Below the pieces are notes generated by a model. It did no database searches. It saw only the letters and a list, made by a program, of their open reading frames with translations, and was not told the DNA's origin. This document shows, in pieces, positions 25,900-35,317 of a stretch of DNA of 64,000 nucleotides. Made by a program: the position numbers and the translations under genes. The stretch lies in NCBI RefSeq assembly GCF_014138285.1, contig NZ_JACGXN010000001.1, positions 1,229,314 to 1,293,313 of the forward strand, given 5' to 3'. Source of the stretch: Phyllobacterium myrsinacearum (GTDB lineage: Bacteria; Pseudomonadota; Alphaproteobacteria; Rhizobiales; Rhizobiaceae). Every line of letters begins with the position of its first letter. Position 1 is the stretch's first letter.

Positions 25900-27294
25900 T
25901 CACACCTCTATCGTTTGCAATGCTGCGGCAATTTTGGCCGCCAGTCGTTCCGCGACATCTTCCTTGCTCATGTCGGGCCATTCCTCGACGCCTGAACGTG
26001 TCACAATGCGCACGGCATTGCGGTCGCCGCCCATGACGCCGCTGGAGTGACTGACATCATTGGCAACGATCCAGTCTGCCCCCTTCCTGTCCAGCTTCTT
26101 TCGCGCATTGGCGAGCAGATCCTGGGTTTCCGCGGCAAACCCGACGACGAGGCGTGGTCGCTTTTTATTATGTCCGACCCCGGCGAGAATATCGGGGTTT
26201 TCAATCATCTGCAGGACCGGAACAACCTCGCCCGGCTGCTTCTTGATCTTCTCGCCCGCTTCGTTTGCGGTGCGCCAGTCAGCGACGGCCGCAACCATGA
26301 CAGCAGCATCGGCTGGCAGGAATTGCTCCACAGCATCGCGCATTTCGCGTGCGGATTCCACATGAACAACAGACACGCCCTCGGGATCAGCAATGGTAAC
26401 AGGGCCGGATACCAGATGCACCGTTGCGCCCAATCGCGCCAAAGCTGCTGCGATGGCGTGCCCTTGCTTACCCGAGGAGCGGTTGGCGATATAGCGCACG
26501 GGATCGATGGGCTCATGCGTCGGACCTGACGTCATGACAATGGTCTTTCCGAAGAGCGGTTTTGGCTTTGTGTCCAGCAGCTTTTCAATCGCCGTGACAA
26601 TCTCCAGCGGTTCAGCCATACGTCCTGCACCATTTTCGCCGCTCTCGGCCATCTCGCCGCTGTTCGGACCGACAAACCAGATGCCATCATTGGCAAGGGT
26701 GACCCGGTTGCGCTTGGTTGCGGGATGATTCCACATTTTCGGATTCATGGCGGGGGCGATCAGGACCGGCTTGTCTGTCGCCATCAGCACCGCCGAGGCC
26801 AGATCATTGGCCAAACCGCCCGCCATTTTTGCCATGAAATCCGCCGTTGCCGGGGCAACAACAATGAGATCAGCTTCGCGCGACAGGCGAATATGCCCGA
26901 CATCGTGCTCGTCCTCACGGGAGAACAGCTCTGTGAACACCTTGTCTGCGGCCAGTGCACCCACGGATAGCGGCGTCACAAATTCTTCCGCTGCCTTGGT
27001 CAGAACCGGACGCACATGCGCGCCACGCTCACGCAGGCGGCGAATGAGATCGAGACATTTATAGGCGGCAATGCCGCCACCGATAATGAGAAGGATATGC
27101 CGCCCAGCGAGCGATCCGGTAGGCAGTTTCGACAAGAGCGCCGAGACTTGGGTGATGGAAGGGCTGGCATGCGAATCCAGTGACGCAAGAAGGAGGCGTA
27201 CCTCCTCTTCCATCGAACGGCCGTGGGCGGCGGCACGCAACCGCAGTTTTTCCTTTGTCGCATCATCGAGATTACGGATGGTAATACTCGCCAT
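25900..27294 (-). CDS. coaBC: CoaBC (Dfp) with N-terminal FitA-like ribbon-helix-helix domain
   Basis: 464 residues. Residues 1-40 read as a FitA/Arc-type RHH (beta strand SITIRNL, helices around EKLRLRAAAHGRSMEEEVRLLLASL). After a linker, residues 65-240 are the CoaC flavoprotein (HILLIIGGGIAAYKCLDLI, APAMNPKMW with the PAMN motif) and residues 250-464 are CoaB (TSGPTHEPIDPVRYIANRSSGKQG, the ANDVS block). The enzyme joins phosphopantothenate to cysteine and decarboxylates the product in coenzyme A synthesis. The start at 27294 follows GGGAG. No PIN toxin gene lies next to it. TGATTGCA-type repeats upstream may be its own operator. Confidence 0.93.
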   Translation of the reverse strand: MASITIRNLDDATKEKLRLRAAAHGRSMEEEVRLLLASLDSHASPSITQVSALLSKLPTGSLAGRHILLIIGGGIAAYKCLDLIRRLRERGAHVRPVLTKAAEEFVTPLSVGALAADKVFTELFSREDEHDVGHIRLSREADLIVVAPATADFMAKMAGGLANDLASAVLMATDKPVLIAPAMNPKMWNHPATKRNRVTLANDGIWFVGPNSGEMAESGENGAGRMAEPLEIVTAIEKLLDTKPKPLFGKTIVMTSGPTHEPIDPVRYIANRSSGKQGHAIAAALARLGATVHLVSGPVTIADPEGVSVVHVESAREMRDAVEQFLPADAAVMVAAVADWRTANEAGEKIKKQPGEVVPVLQMIENPDILAGVGHNKKRPRLVVGFAAETQDLLANARKKLDRKGADWIVANDVSHSSGVMGGDRNAVRIVTRSGVEEWPDMSKEDVAERLAAKIAAALQTIEV

Positions 27295-27295
27295 A

Positions 27296-27345
27296 TGATT
27301 GCACTCCCAAGGCAAAGACTGCACAAAATGCAATCATTGCAATCA
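27296..27345. promoter_or_regulatory. TGATTGCA repeat array upstream of coaBC
   Basis: On the plus strand TGCAATCA occurs at 27329-27336 and again at 27338-27345 (9-base period), and its inverse TGATTGCA at 27296-27303, immediately upstream of the RHH-coaBC start codon. Tandem short repeats are what RHH proteins typically bind. Confidence 0.5.
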
Positions 27346-27362
27346 CATTAGAGCAAATAAGC

Positions 27363-28940
27363 TCAGAATAGAAGCGCATAAGTGATGATGATGAGGCAAA
27401 TTGCAATCACCCAGAGCGCAACGCGGCCGGAGCGGGTATGCCGCGCCTCCGCCTTGCCAATGGCTTTTGCCGTCTCGTCATCGAAGCGGAAGCCCTGCTC
27501 CGCCATGCGATCCATTTCTTTGAACAAACGGTCAGCCCGCGCCACCAGCTCGGGCGCCTGGCGGGCAAGATGCAGCATAGCTCCCACGCCCTCGCGCGCA
27601 TCGGCAAGGATTCCCTGCGGACCGAGATTGCGGCGAATCCAGTCGCCCACAACAGGTTCGGACGCTTTCCACATGTTGAAATGCGGATCGAGCGAGCGCG
27701 AGACGCCCTCAACCACCACCATGGTCTTTTGCAGCATGACGAGTTCCGGGCGCGTTTCCATGTCGAAAAGCTCGGTAACCTCGAACAGCAGGGTCAACAG
27801 CTTGGCCATTGAAATGGTTTCGGCCGGCTGGCCGTGAATAGGCTCGCCAATGGCACGGATAGCCTGGGCAAAGCTCGCCACATCATGGTGATGCGGCACA
27901 TAACCGGCCTCGAAGTGCACTTCAGCGACGCGGACATAGTCACGCGTGATAAAGCCGTAGAGGATTTCGGCAAGAAACCGCCGCTCCTTTTTGCCGAGCC
28001 GTCCGGTGATGCCGAAATCCACGGCAACGATGTGTCCGCGGTCGTCGACAAACATATTTCCGGGATGCATATCCGCATGAAAAAACCCGTCGCGCAGCGT
28101 GTGGCGTAGGAAAGACTGGATCAGCGTTTCGGCGAGACCGACGAGATTATGCCCGGCAGCGCGCAGACCATCGATATCCGACATCTTGATGCCGTCAATC
28201 CACTCCAGTGTCAGAACATCGCGGCCGGTGCGCTCCCAGTCGACGGTCGGCACGCGGAAACCCGGATCGTCCTTGGTGTTCTCGCCAATCTCAGAAAGTG
28301 CCGCCGCTTCCAGCCGCAGATCCATCTCGATACGCGTTGTCTGCGCAAGTGTGCGCGTCACTTCGATCGGGCGCAGGCGGCGTGTGGCAGGCACGTAGCG
28401 CTCCTGCCATTGCGCCACCATGAAAAAGCTTTCCAGATCGTTGTTGAAGCGCTGGCGTACGCCCGGCCGCACAACCTTGACGGCAACCTTGCGGTCTTCC
28501 CCGTCCGTCCTGATATAGGCGGGATGGACCTGTGCGATCGACGCAGCAGCAATTGGTTCACCAAGACTTACATAGAGATCGCCGACCGTACGGCCGAGCG
28601 ACCCTTCAATGGCCTTCACCGACGCTTCCATCGGAAAGAAATCGAGTTGGTCCTGCAGAAGCGCCAGATCGTCAGCCACCTCGGTACCGACCACATCCGG
28701 CCGCGTTGCCAGAAACTGGCCGAGCTTGACGTAGGAAGGCCCCAGCTTGTTGATGGCGCGTGACATGCGCTCGGAACGGCGGGCCGTGCGGGCACGCCGG
28801 CGCGCGAGAAGCCCTGCCACGCGATGACCGAACGCCGGGAGACCACTCAGCCCTTCGGCAGGCAAAGCGGAGATAACGCCTTCACGCGTCATGATCCATC
28901 CAGCCCGGATCAGGCGAAATGTTGCTGCAAGCTTACTCAT
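27363..28940 (-). CDS. ubiB: UbiB, ubiquinone biosynthesis ATPase/kinase-like protein
   Basis: A 525-residue ABC1/ADCK/UbiB-family protein. The KxGQ motif is in YVKLGQFLATRPD, the Ala-rich loop in AAASIAQVH, the catalytic-loop-like HADMHPGN and DFGITG follow, and two C-terminal hydrophobic segments anchor it in the inner membrane. It is needed for ubiquinone synthesis, probably through ATPase-driven handling of lipid intermediates. It lies directly after ubiE (eight bases apart) and before coaBC, a conserved alphaproteobacterial order. Confidence 0.95.
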   Translation of the reverse strand: MSKLAATFRLIRAGWIMTREGVISALPAEGLSGLPAFGHRVAGLLARRRARTARRSERMSRAINKLGPSYVKLGQFLATRPDVVGTEVADDLALLQDQLDFFPMEASVKAIEGSLGRTVGDLYVSLGEPIAAASIAQVHPAYIRTDGEDRKVAVKVVRPGVRQRFNNDLESFFMVAQWQERYVPATRRLRPIEVTRTLAQTTRIEMDLRLEAAALSEIGENTKDDPGFRVPTVDWERTGRDVLTLEWIDGIKMSDIDGLRAAGHNLVGLAETLIQSFLRHTLRDGFFHADMHPGNMFVDDRGHIVAVDFGITGRLGKKERRFLAEILYGFITRDYVRVAEVHFEAGYVPHHHDVASFAQAIRAIGEPIHGQPAETISMAKLLTLLFEVTELFDMETRPELVMLQKTMVVVEGVSRSLDPHFNMWKASEPVVGDWIRRNLGPQGILADAREGVGAMLHLARQAPELVARADRLFKEMDRMAEQGFRFDDETAKAIGKAEARHTRSGRVALWVIAICLIIITYALLF

Positions 28941-28948
28941 TCAGAACG

Positions 28949-29725
28949 TCACAATTTCCAGCCGGAATGCAGGGCAGCGATACCGCCGGTAAAATTGCGC
29001 CAGCTCACACGCTCGAAACCTGCCGTGCGGATCATCTCGGCGAAATCCGCCTGCCGGGGAAATTTGCGGATGGATTCAACCAGATACTGATAGGAATCCG
29101 CATCACCGGTCACAGCCTTGCCGATTTTCGGAATCGCGTTGAACGACCAGGCGTCGTAAATCTTGTCGAGAACCGGCAGTTCCACTTCGGAAAATTCAAG
29201 GCAGAGGAAGCGGCCGCCCGGCTTCAGCACACGGTAAGCTTCCGATAGCGCACGGTCGATATGCGGCACATTGCGGATACCGAAGGCGATCGTATAGGCA
29301 TCGAAGCTGGCATCTTCGAATGGCAGTTCCTCCGCATTGGCTTCGACAAATTCGGTATTGTCAGCGAGGCCTTTCTTCTCCGCACGGTCACGGCCGACGC
29401 CCAGCATGGAGCCGTTGATGTCGAGCACGGTTGCATGGGCATTGCGATTCGAAGCCTCGACAATGCGGAACGCGATATCACCCGTGCCACCGGCGACATC
29501 GAGTGTCTTCCAGTTTGATGTCTTGGAAGGCGCAAGCCAGGCGATCATTGAATCTTTCCAGACGCGGTGCAGCCCGCCGGACATCAGATCATTCATCACG
29601 TCGTAGCGTTTGGCGACGCGATGAAACACGTCGTTGACGCGCGTCTGCTTTTCTCCGTCGCCGACATCCTGAAAACCGAAGGATGTTTCCATGCCGCCAT
29701 GGGCACCGGTGCGTTGCTGGCTCAT
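28949..29725 (-). CDS. ubiE: Ubiquinone/menaquinone biosynthesis C-methyltransferase
   Basis: A 258-residue class I SAM methyltransferase. SAM motif I is [15 protein letters not shown], the family block [21 protein letters not shown] precedes it, and [26 protein letters not shown] is the UbiE signature. It methylates the demethylated benzoquinol intermediate. The start was placed at the ATG at 29725, with AGG eight bases upstream; the frame extends to 29761. It is the first gene of a ubiE-ubiB unit and divergent from add. Confidence 0.95.
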   Translation of the reverse strand: MSQQRTGAHGGMETSFGFQDVGDGEKQTRVNDVFHRVAKRYDVMNDLMSGGLHRVWKDSMIAWLAPSKTSNWKTLDVAGGTGDIAFRIVEASNRNAHATVLDINGSMLGVGRDRAEKKGLADNTEFVEANAEELPFEDASFDAYTIAFGIRNVPHIDRALSEAYRVLKPGGRFLCLEFSEVELPVLDKIYDAWSFNAIPKIGKAVTGDADSYQYLVESIRKFPRQADFAEMIRTAGFERVSWRNFTGGIAALHSGWKL

Positions 29726-29841
29726 TGTGCTACCTGCTGATCTCTTTTGCGGGCGGAGCATAGAAGATTGAAACGCAGAAGGCTATTGTCTGTTGCGCGA
29801 TGAAGCGACGCGCTGCACATTTTGTCGAATGGAGACCGCCC

Positions 29842-30861
29842 ATGGTGTTGAAGGCCGAACTGCATTGCCACGTCGAAGGCGCAGCCTCTCCGGCTCTGGT
29901 TGAGCGAAAAGCCACCAAATATGGCGCTGACGTTTCAGCCTTTATCGTCGGCGGCAAATTCGTCTGGCACGATTTCACCTCCTTCCTGCGCGCCTATGAT
30001 CAGGCTTCAGCGCTGTTTCGCACGGAGGAGGATTATGCGGATCTCACCGAGGATTACCTGTTGTCGCTCAGCAAACAGGATGCGATCTATTCGGAAGTGT
30101 TCATCTCCACGGACCATGCGATCAGCGCCGGCCTTTCGCCCCGCGCCTATATCGAAGGGCTGGCGGAAGGCATGCGGCGCGCCAAAGCCGCAACCGGCAT
30201 CGAATCACGCATGATCGCCACGGGGCTGCGCCATAAGGGCCCTGATGCCGTGATGGAAGCAGCGAAATACATCGCCGAAAATCCGCATCCGCTGGTGACC
30301 GGATTCGGCATGGCCGGGGATGAACGCATGCATCACCCCAGAGACTTCGCCCGTGCCTTTGATGTCGCGCGCGACGCCGGGCTGGGCATCACCGTGCATG
30401 CGGGCGAGCTTTCCGGATGGGAAAGCGTTGCCAATGCGCTTGATGCGATCAAGCCGTCGCGCATTGGCCATGGCGTGCGCGCCATCGAGAATCCGGATCT
30501 GGTGCGGCGGCTGGCGGATGAACAGATCCTTCTGGAATGCTGCCCCGGCTCAAACATTTCGCTGCAGGTTTACGCCGATTTTGCGTCCCATCCTTTCCCC
30601 GCGCTGGCCAAGGCAGGTGTGCCGGTAACTTTGAATTCCGATGACCCGCCCTATTTCCACACGGACCTCACCCGGGAATATGATCTCGCCGCCGAGTTCT
30701 TCGGTTGTGATGATGCCATGCTGACGGAGATCACACGAACAGCGCTGAAAGCGGCCTATGTGGATGAAACCACACGAAACAGCCTGATTCAGCGTCTTAA
30801 CGCCGACAAAACTGTGCGTGCCGGGGATGCGGACTTTGCGGGATCGGTTACGAGCAGCTAA
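29842..30861 (+). CDS. add: Adenosine deaminase
   Basis: A 339-residue TIM-barrel metal-dependent deaminase. The Zn site begins with [10 protein letters not shown] (HxH), continues with [10 protein letters not shown] and IGHGVRAI, and ends in LNSDDPPYF. It converts adenosine and deoxyadenosine to inosine forms. The NSDDP motif also occurs in adenine aminohydrolases of the same family, so adenine deaminase activity is an alternative. The start at 29842 follows GGAG. It is 30 bases upstream of upp, with which it probably forms an operon facing the minus-strand nucleoside operon. Confidence 0.85.
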   Translation: MVLKAELHCHVEGAASPALVERKATKYGADVSAFIVGGKFVWHDFTSFLRAYDQASALFRTEEDYADLTEDYLLSLSKQDAIYSEVFISTDHAISAGLSPRAYIEGLAEGMRRAKAATGIESRMIATGLRHKGPDAVMEAAKYIAENPHPLVTGFGMAGDERMHHPRDFARAFDVARDAGLGITVHAGELSGWESVANALDAIKPSRIGHGVRAIENPDLVRRLADEQILLECCPGSNISLQVYADFASHPFPALAKAGVPVTLNSDDPPYFHTDLTREYDLAAEFFGCDDAMLTEITRTALKAAYVDETTRNSLIQRLNADKTVRAGDADFAGSVTSS

Positions 30862-30891
30862 GGTCGGGGAAAATTTGAGTAGGAGTTTCCC

Positions 30892-31518
30892 ATGGGCGTT
30901 ACGATCGTTTCCCACCCGCTTGTCCAGCACAAGCTTACCATCATGCGCGACAAGGACACGTCCACGGCGGGCTTCCGGCGGCTGCTCAAGGAAATCTCGC
31001 TGCTGCTCTGCTACGAGGTGACGCGCGATCTCGAACTGACCACCATCAAGATCCAGACTCCGATGATGGAGATGGATGCACCGGTGCTGGAAGGCAAGAA
31101 GCTGGTGTTCGCCTCCATCCTGCGCGCAGGCAATGGCCTGCTGGAAGGCATGCTTGATCTGGTGCCCGCCGCGCGCGTGGCTCATATCGGCCTGTACCGC
31201 GATCACGACACGCTGCAGCCGGTCGAATATTACTTCAAGGCTCCGGAAGATATCGTCAACCGGTTGATCATCGTCGTTGACCCGATGCTGGCAACCGCCA
31301 ATTCGGCCATTGCGGCAATCCAGAAGCTGAAGGATCGCGGCGCAACCAATATCCGCTTCCTCTGCCTGCTTGCAGCGCCTGAGGGCATCGAGCGCTTCAC
31401 CAAAGCTCATCCTGATGTGGCGGTTTTCACCGCGGCCATCGACAGCCACCTGAATGAAAAGGGTTATATCATGCCGGGTCTTGGCGACGCTGGCGACCGC
31501 ATGTACGGGACGAAGTAG
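30892..31518 (+). CDS. upp: Uracil phosphoribosyltransferase
   Basis: A 208-residue type I PRTase of the usual length. It begins [20 protein letters not shown], has [17 protein letters not shown] mid-protein, the PRPP-binding [14 protein letters not shown] loop and the C-terminal [13 protein letters not shown]. It makes UMP from uracil and PRPP. AGGAG precedes the ATG by six bases. Downstream lies a repeat-rich gap before the convergent deoA stop. Confidence 0.97.
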   Translation: MGVTIVSHPLVQHKLTIMRDKDTSTAGFRRLLKEISLLLCYEVTRDLELTTIKIQTPMMEMDAPVLEGKKLVFASILRAGNGLLEGMLDLVPAARVAHIGLYRDHDTLQPVEYYFKAPEDIVNRLIIVVDPMLATANSAIAAIQKLKDRGATNIRFLCLLAAPEGIERFTKAHPDVAVFTAAIDSHLNEKGYIMPGLGDAGDRMYGTK

Positions 31519-31606
31519 GGTAGAAGCTCAAGAACTGCACGACTATTGTGCTTGGTTCGACAAGCTCACTCACCGCGCTGTCTTCGCCATAGCATAACGC
31601 ACCTCC

Positions 31607-31798
31607 CTCTCCGTCATCCTCGGGCTTGACCCGAGGACCTACAGCAACAGAGTACGTGCTTATTCGTTTATTCAACGGGAGTGGGTGTACAAACTCATCG
31701 TTATTGAGAACTGAGTTATCTGGAATGCCTCGAGCAAGTTGAGACGATAACGCTTCTCCGCCTTGGATCCTCGGGTCAAGCCCGAGGATGACGGAGAG
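31607..31798. repeat. Paired inverted palindromic repeat between upp and deoA
   Basis: Two 31-base arms, 31607-31637 and 31768-31798, are exact inverted copies. Each is itself palindromic around CCTCGGGCTTGACCCGAGG. The 130-base core has no recognised feature. A short GGTTCGACAAGCTCACTC relative of the 12312-12477 repeat lies just upstream at 31546-31572. This fills most of the gap of about 300 bases between upp and deoA. Confidence 0.8.
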
Positions 31799-31815
31799 AT
31801 TGGTACCACTTTGTC

Positions 31816-33132
31816 TCAGGCTCCAATCCGCCGCAGAACCGGATTGATCGTCCTTGGCTTGCGATCAGAAAAACCATAGGCGCCAAGGATGGCGCGGGCG
31901 GCTGTTTGCGCCGCGCTTTCATCGCGGGCATGGACAAGAGCGATGGCATCGCCCGCCTCCATTTTCGCACCAACAGGCTGCAGGGCTGTGATACCCACCG
32001 CATGGTCAATCGGATCCTGCGGTCGAATACGCCCTCCGCCCAGCGCAACAACAGCAACGCCAATGGCGCGAGTTTCTACTGAGGCAACATATCCTGCCTG
32101 CGGTGCTTTCACTTCCAGTGTCACTGGGGCGATCGGTAGATAATGACGGGCACGCGAAACGAAATCCACGGGGCCTCCGAGTGCTGTAACCATATGGCCA
32201 AAAACATCAGCGGCTCTGCCCGAATTCAGCGCTTCTTTCGCCATGTCCATGGCGGATTTCGGATTGGCGGCAAGTTTCGCCGAAACCAGCATTTCTGCGA
32301 CCAGAGCCAACGTCACCGTTTCAAGACGGGAATCCCTGAGGTCGCCGGTCAGGAAATCCACGGCATTCTGCACTTCCACGGCATTGCCTGCGCAAAGCGC
32401 CAGCGGTTCGTTCATATCGGTCAACAGGGCTGTGGTGGTCAGCCCCGCACCGCTCGCAACGGCGACAATGCTTTCAGCCAGTGCCACAGCATCACGGCTG
32501 CGCGCCATGAATGCGCCATTGCCGGATTTCACATCAAGCACCAGCGCATTGAGTCCTGCAGACAGCTTTTTCGACAGGATCGAAGCGGTGATCAGCGGGA
32601 TGGATTCCACGGTCGCCGTGACATCGCGGATCGAATAGAAGCGCTTGTCAGCCGGTGCGAGATTGGCAGTCTGACCGATGATCGCGCAGCCAACCTCATG
32701 CACGACCTTGCGGAACAGCGCATTGTCCGGCTGGCTACGATAGCCGGGGATCGAATCCATCTTGTCGAGCGTACCGCCGGTATGGCCAAGCCCGCGTCCT
32801 GAAATCATCGGCACATAGGCTCCGCAGGCGGCCGCAATAGGCGCCAGCATCAATGAAACATTGTCGCCCACACCGCCGGTCGAATGCTTGTCGACAGCTG
32901 GGCCCGGCAAATCCGACCAATCGAGAATGTCGCCGGAATCGCGCATGGCCAGCGTCAAGGCGACAGCTTCATCGCGCTTCATGCCATTGAAGAACACCGC
33001 CATGGCGAAGGCGGCAACCTGCCCTTCCGTGATGGCACCCGAGCTCATGGCATTGACGAAAGCGGTGATATCCGCAGCATCAAGTACGTGACCGTCGCGT
33101 TTGCGGCGAATAATTTCCTGAGGAAGCAACAT
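31816..33132 (-). CDS. deoA: Thymidine phosphorylase
   Basis: 438 residues, a type II pyrimidine nucleoside phosphorylase: the DKHSTGGVGDNVS phosphate/nucleoside motif, GRGLGHTGGTLDKMDSIPGY, and the C-terminal barrel-sandwich domain with LGGGRIRPQDPIDHAVG. It splits thymidine (and deoxyuridine) to base and deoxyribose 1-phosphate. It is the last gene of the nucleoside operon, three bases after the purine phosphorylase stop. Confidence 0.95.
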   Translation of the reverse strand: MLLPQEIIRRKRDGHVLDAADITAFVNAMSSGAITEGQVAAFAMAVFFNGMKRDEAVALTLAMRDSGDILDWSDLPGPAVDKHSTGGVGDNVSLMLAPIAAACGAYVPMISGRGLGHTGGTLDKMDSIPGYRSQPDNALFRKVVHEVGCAIIGQTANLAPADKRFYSIRDVTATVESIPLITASILSKKLSAGLNALVLDVKSGNGAFMARSRDAVALAESIVAVASGAGLTTTALLTDMNEPLALCAGNAVEVQNAVDFLTGDLRDSRLETVTLALVAEMLVSAKLAANPKSAMDMAKEALNSGRAADVFGHMVTALGGPVDFVSRARHYLPIAPVTLEVKAPQAGYVASVETRAIGVAVVALGGGRIRPQDPIDHAVGITALQPVGAKMEAGDAIALVHARDESAAQTAARAILGAYGFSDRKPRTINPVLRRIGA

Positions 33133-33135
33133 GAT

Positions 33136-33936
33136 TTAGCCGATCTCCCGAACCAGCGCCCGGATGATTTTCTGCAGGCGTGCACCGCCCTTCGGCGCAA
33201 CATCCTTGGTTTCCTCGTGCGAGAGCTCCGCTCCTGTCATGCCAGCCCCATAATTGGTAATGACCGAACAGGCGGCAACGCGCAGACCGAAGAAGCGCGC
33301 CAGAATGACTTCGGGCACGGTCGACATTCCGACCGCATCGGCACCAAGCGTGCGCGCCATACGGATTTCTGCCGGTGTTTCGAAGGAAGGGCCGGAAAAC
33401 CACATATAGACACCCAGCGGCAGCTTTTCGCCCACCTCGGCGGCGGCTATCACGAAGGCATCCTTGAGCTTCTTGTCGTAGGCGGCCGTCATGCCGACAA
33501 AGCGCTGATCCGAAGCCTCGCCGATCAAAGGGTTAAGCCCGGAATAATTGATATGATCATCGATCAGCATGACACTGCCCGGCGCGAGATCATGACGCAC
33601 GGAGCCTGCCGCATTGGTCAGGATCACTGTTTCAATCCCAAGATCAGCCAGAGCAGCCATGACAGGGCGCATGACCGCAGCATCGCCCTTTTCGTAGTAA
33701 TGCGCGCGGCCAGCAAGCATTAGCACCGGCTTGCCCGAGAGATAGCCTGCAACAACCTTCCCGGCATGGCCCGAAACACCGCTATGGGGAAACCCCGGCA
33801 GATCGGCATAGGGAATATGGATGGCGTCGTCCACGGCATCAATGAGTGAGCCAAGTCCCGATCCGAGCACCAGCGCGACACGCGGGGCAAGTCCCTGGAG
33901 CTTGTGAATAAGAGCTCCGGTTGCAGGCGCAATCAT
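33136..33936 (-). CDS. Purine nucleoside phosphorylase (trimeric class)
   Basis: A 266-residue PNP of the low-molecular-mass trimeric family: LVLGSGLGSL, GRAHYYEKGD, LTNAAGSVRHDL, FSGPSFETPAEIRM and GMSTVPEVILARF are all present. It phosphorolyses inosine and guanosine; family members are named PunA, XapA or DeoD. The start overlaps the stop of cdd by four bases, which implies translational coupling. Confidence 0.93.
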   Translation of the reverse strand: MIAPATGALIHKLQGLAPRVALVLGSGLGSLIDAVDDAIHIPYADLPGFPHSGVSGHAGKVVAGYLSGKPVLMLAGRAHYYEKGDAAVMRPVMAALADLGIETVILTNAAGSVRHDLAPGSVMLIDDHINYSGLNPLIGEASDQRFVGMTAAYDKKLKDAFVIAAAEVGEKLPLGVYMWFSGPSFETPAEIRMARTLGADAVGMSTVPEVILARFFGLRVAACSVITNYGAGMTGAELSHEETKDVAPKGGARLQKIIRALVREIG

Positions 33937-34340
33937 GCGGGATTCCCCTTGCCGAGAACTTCCGCCTCGAAACCGTAGGGGAAGATGTCCCGCATGGTCA
34001 GCGTTTCGACAATACCGTCATTGTCACACAGGTGCAGGCGCGTATCGGGACCGGCGAATTCCGCCAGACGCTGCCGGCAGCCACCGCACGGTGTGCACTT
34101 CGCCTTCTTTTCTGCAACCACCACAATGTCCGTGATTGTACCGCCGCCGCCCATTACGAAATGCGACAGGGTGGTCGTTTCGGCGCACCATCCTTCCGGA
34201 TAGGAAATGACTTCGATATTGCAGCCGGAATAGACACGGCCGTCGCTGGTGCGCACCGCTGCACCAACCGGGAACCGCGAATAGGGCGCGTGGGCTTTCT
34301 GCATGGCCGCGAAGGCCGCGTCGAATAAATCCTTGCTCAT
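33933..34340 (-). CDS. cdd: Cytidine deaminase
   Basis: A 135-residue tetrameric-type cytidine deaminase. Zn ligands are in WCAETTTL (Cys, with the proton-shuttling Glu) and KCTPCGGCRQRL (two Cys). YSRFPVGAAV and GCNIEVISYP form the substrate pocket. It turns cytidine or deoxycytidine into the uridine forms. The start at 34340 was chosen because the family begins there, although the frame runs far upstream into the permease gene. It is five bases after that permease. Confidence 0.94.
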   Translation of the reverse strand: MSKDLFDAAFAAMQKAHAPYSRFPVGAAVRTSDGRVYSGCNIEVISYPEGWCAETTTLSHFVMGGGGTITDIVVVAEKKAKCTPCGGCRQRLAEFAGPDTRLHLCDNDGIVETLTMRDIFPYGFEAEVLGKGNPA

Positions 34341-34345
34341 TCTTT

Positions 34346-35317
34346 CTATCGCTCTTTCACATAGGCCACACCACCCGCTTTTGGCGGTATTGCCTTGCCG
34401 ATAAAACCGGCGAGCAACACAATGGTGAGAATATAGGGCAAGGCTTGCATCAACTGTACGGGAACCTCGCCGATGAGTGGAAGGGGGTGCCCCTGCATAC
34501 GGATCGCAATGGCGTCGAGAAAGCCGAAAAGCAGGCAGGCAAACATGGCGTGGACCGGCCGCCATTTGGCGAAGATCAGCGCAGCCAGAGCGATATAGCC
34601 TTTGCCTGCCGTCATATCCTTGACGAAACCCGCCCCTTGCGCGGTCGCCAGATAGGCACCGGCGACACCGCAAAGCAGTCCGCAGCAGATAACGGCCCGG
34701 TAACGCAGCCACGGCACGGAAATGCCGGCCGTATCGACAGCCGCGGGATTTTCACCGACCGCGCGCAGGCGAAGGCCAAAGCGCGTGCGGTAAAGAACCC
34801 ACCATGTGAATGGCACCAGCAGGAAGGCGAGATACACCAGGACGGAATGGCCCGAAATCAGTTCGGAATAAATCGCGCCGATCACAGGGATTCCGCTCAA
34901 GGTTTCCACACCGGGCAGGTCAATCGGGTTGAACCTTGCAGCATTGGGAAGCGATGGTGTGCGTCCGCCCTGCTGAAACCATGCCTGACCAAGAATAACC
35001 GTTGTCCCGGCGGCAATGAAGTTGATGGCAACGCCGGAAACGATCTGGTTGCCGCGATGGGTTATCGAGGCAAAACCATGCACCAATCCAAGTGCAATGG
35101 AAATCAGAACAGCAGCCAGCAGCCCGACGTAGGCCGAGCCCGAATAGGTCGCCGCAGCGCCCGCCGCAAAGGCTCCTGCCAGCATCTTGCCTTCCAGACC
35201 GATATCGAAAATACCGGCACGCTCGGAATAGAGGCCGGCAAGGCACGCCAGCAGCAGCGGTACGGAAAGGCGGATCGTGGAATCCAGAACCTGCAGGACG
35301 ACTGTGAAGGTATCCAT
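34346..35317 (-). CDS. Nucleoside ABC transporter permease (NupQ/YufQ type)
   Basis: A 323-residue inner-membrane permease of the BPD_transp_2 family with eight or more hydrophobic segments. LLACLAGLYSERAGIFDIGLEGKML is the typical N-terminal motif of the nucleoside/branched-type permeases, and GENPAAVDTAGI is the coupling-helix region. It pairs with the second permease; their codons overlap by one base (35317). It serves an importer whose BmpA-like binding protein is encoded at 41378. Confidence 0.9.
   Translation of the reverse strand: MDTFTVVLQVLDSTIRLSVPLLLACLAGLYSERAGIFDIGLEGKMLAGAFAAGAAATYSGSAYVGLLAAVLISIALGLVHGFASITHRGNQIVSGVAINFIAAGTTVILGQAWFQQGGRTPSLPNAARFNPIDLPGVETLSGIPVIGAIYSELISGHSVLVYLAFLLVPFTWWVLYRTRFGLRLRAVGENPAAVDTAGISVPWLRYRAVICCGLLCGVAGAYLATAQGAGFVKDMTAGKGYIALAALIFAKWRPVHAMFACLLFGFLDAIAIRMQGHPLPLIGEVPVQLMQALPYILTIVLLAGFIGKAIPPKAGGVAYVKER

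Noticed and set aside
27170-27294. A toxin-antitoxin system headed by the RHH domain
   Set aside because: No PIN-domain or other toxin gene is adjacent; the RHH is fused to coaBC.
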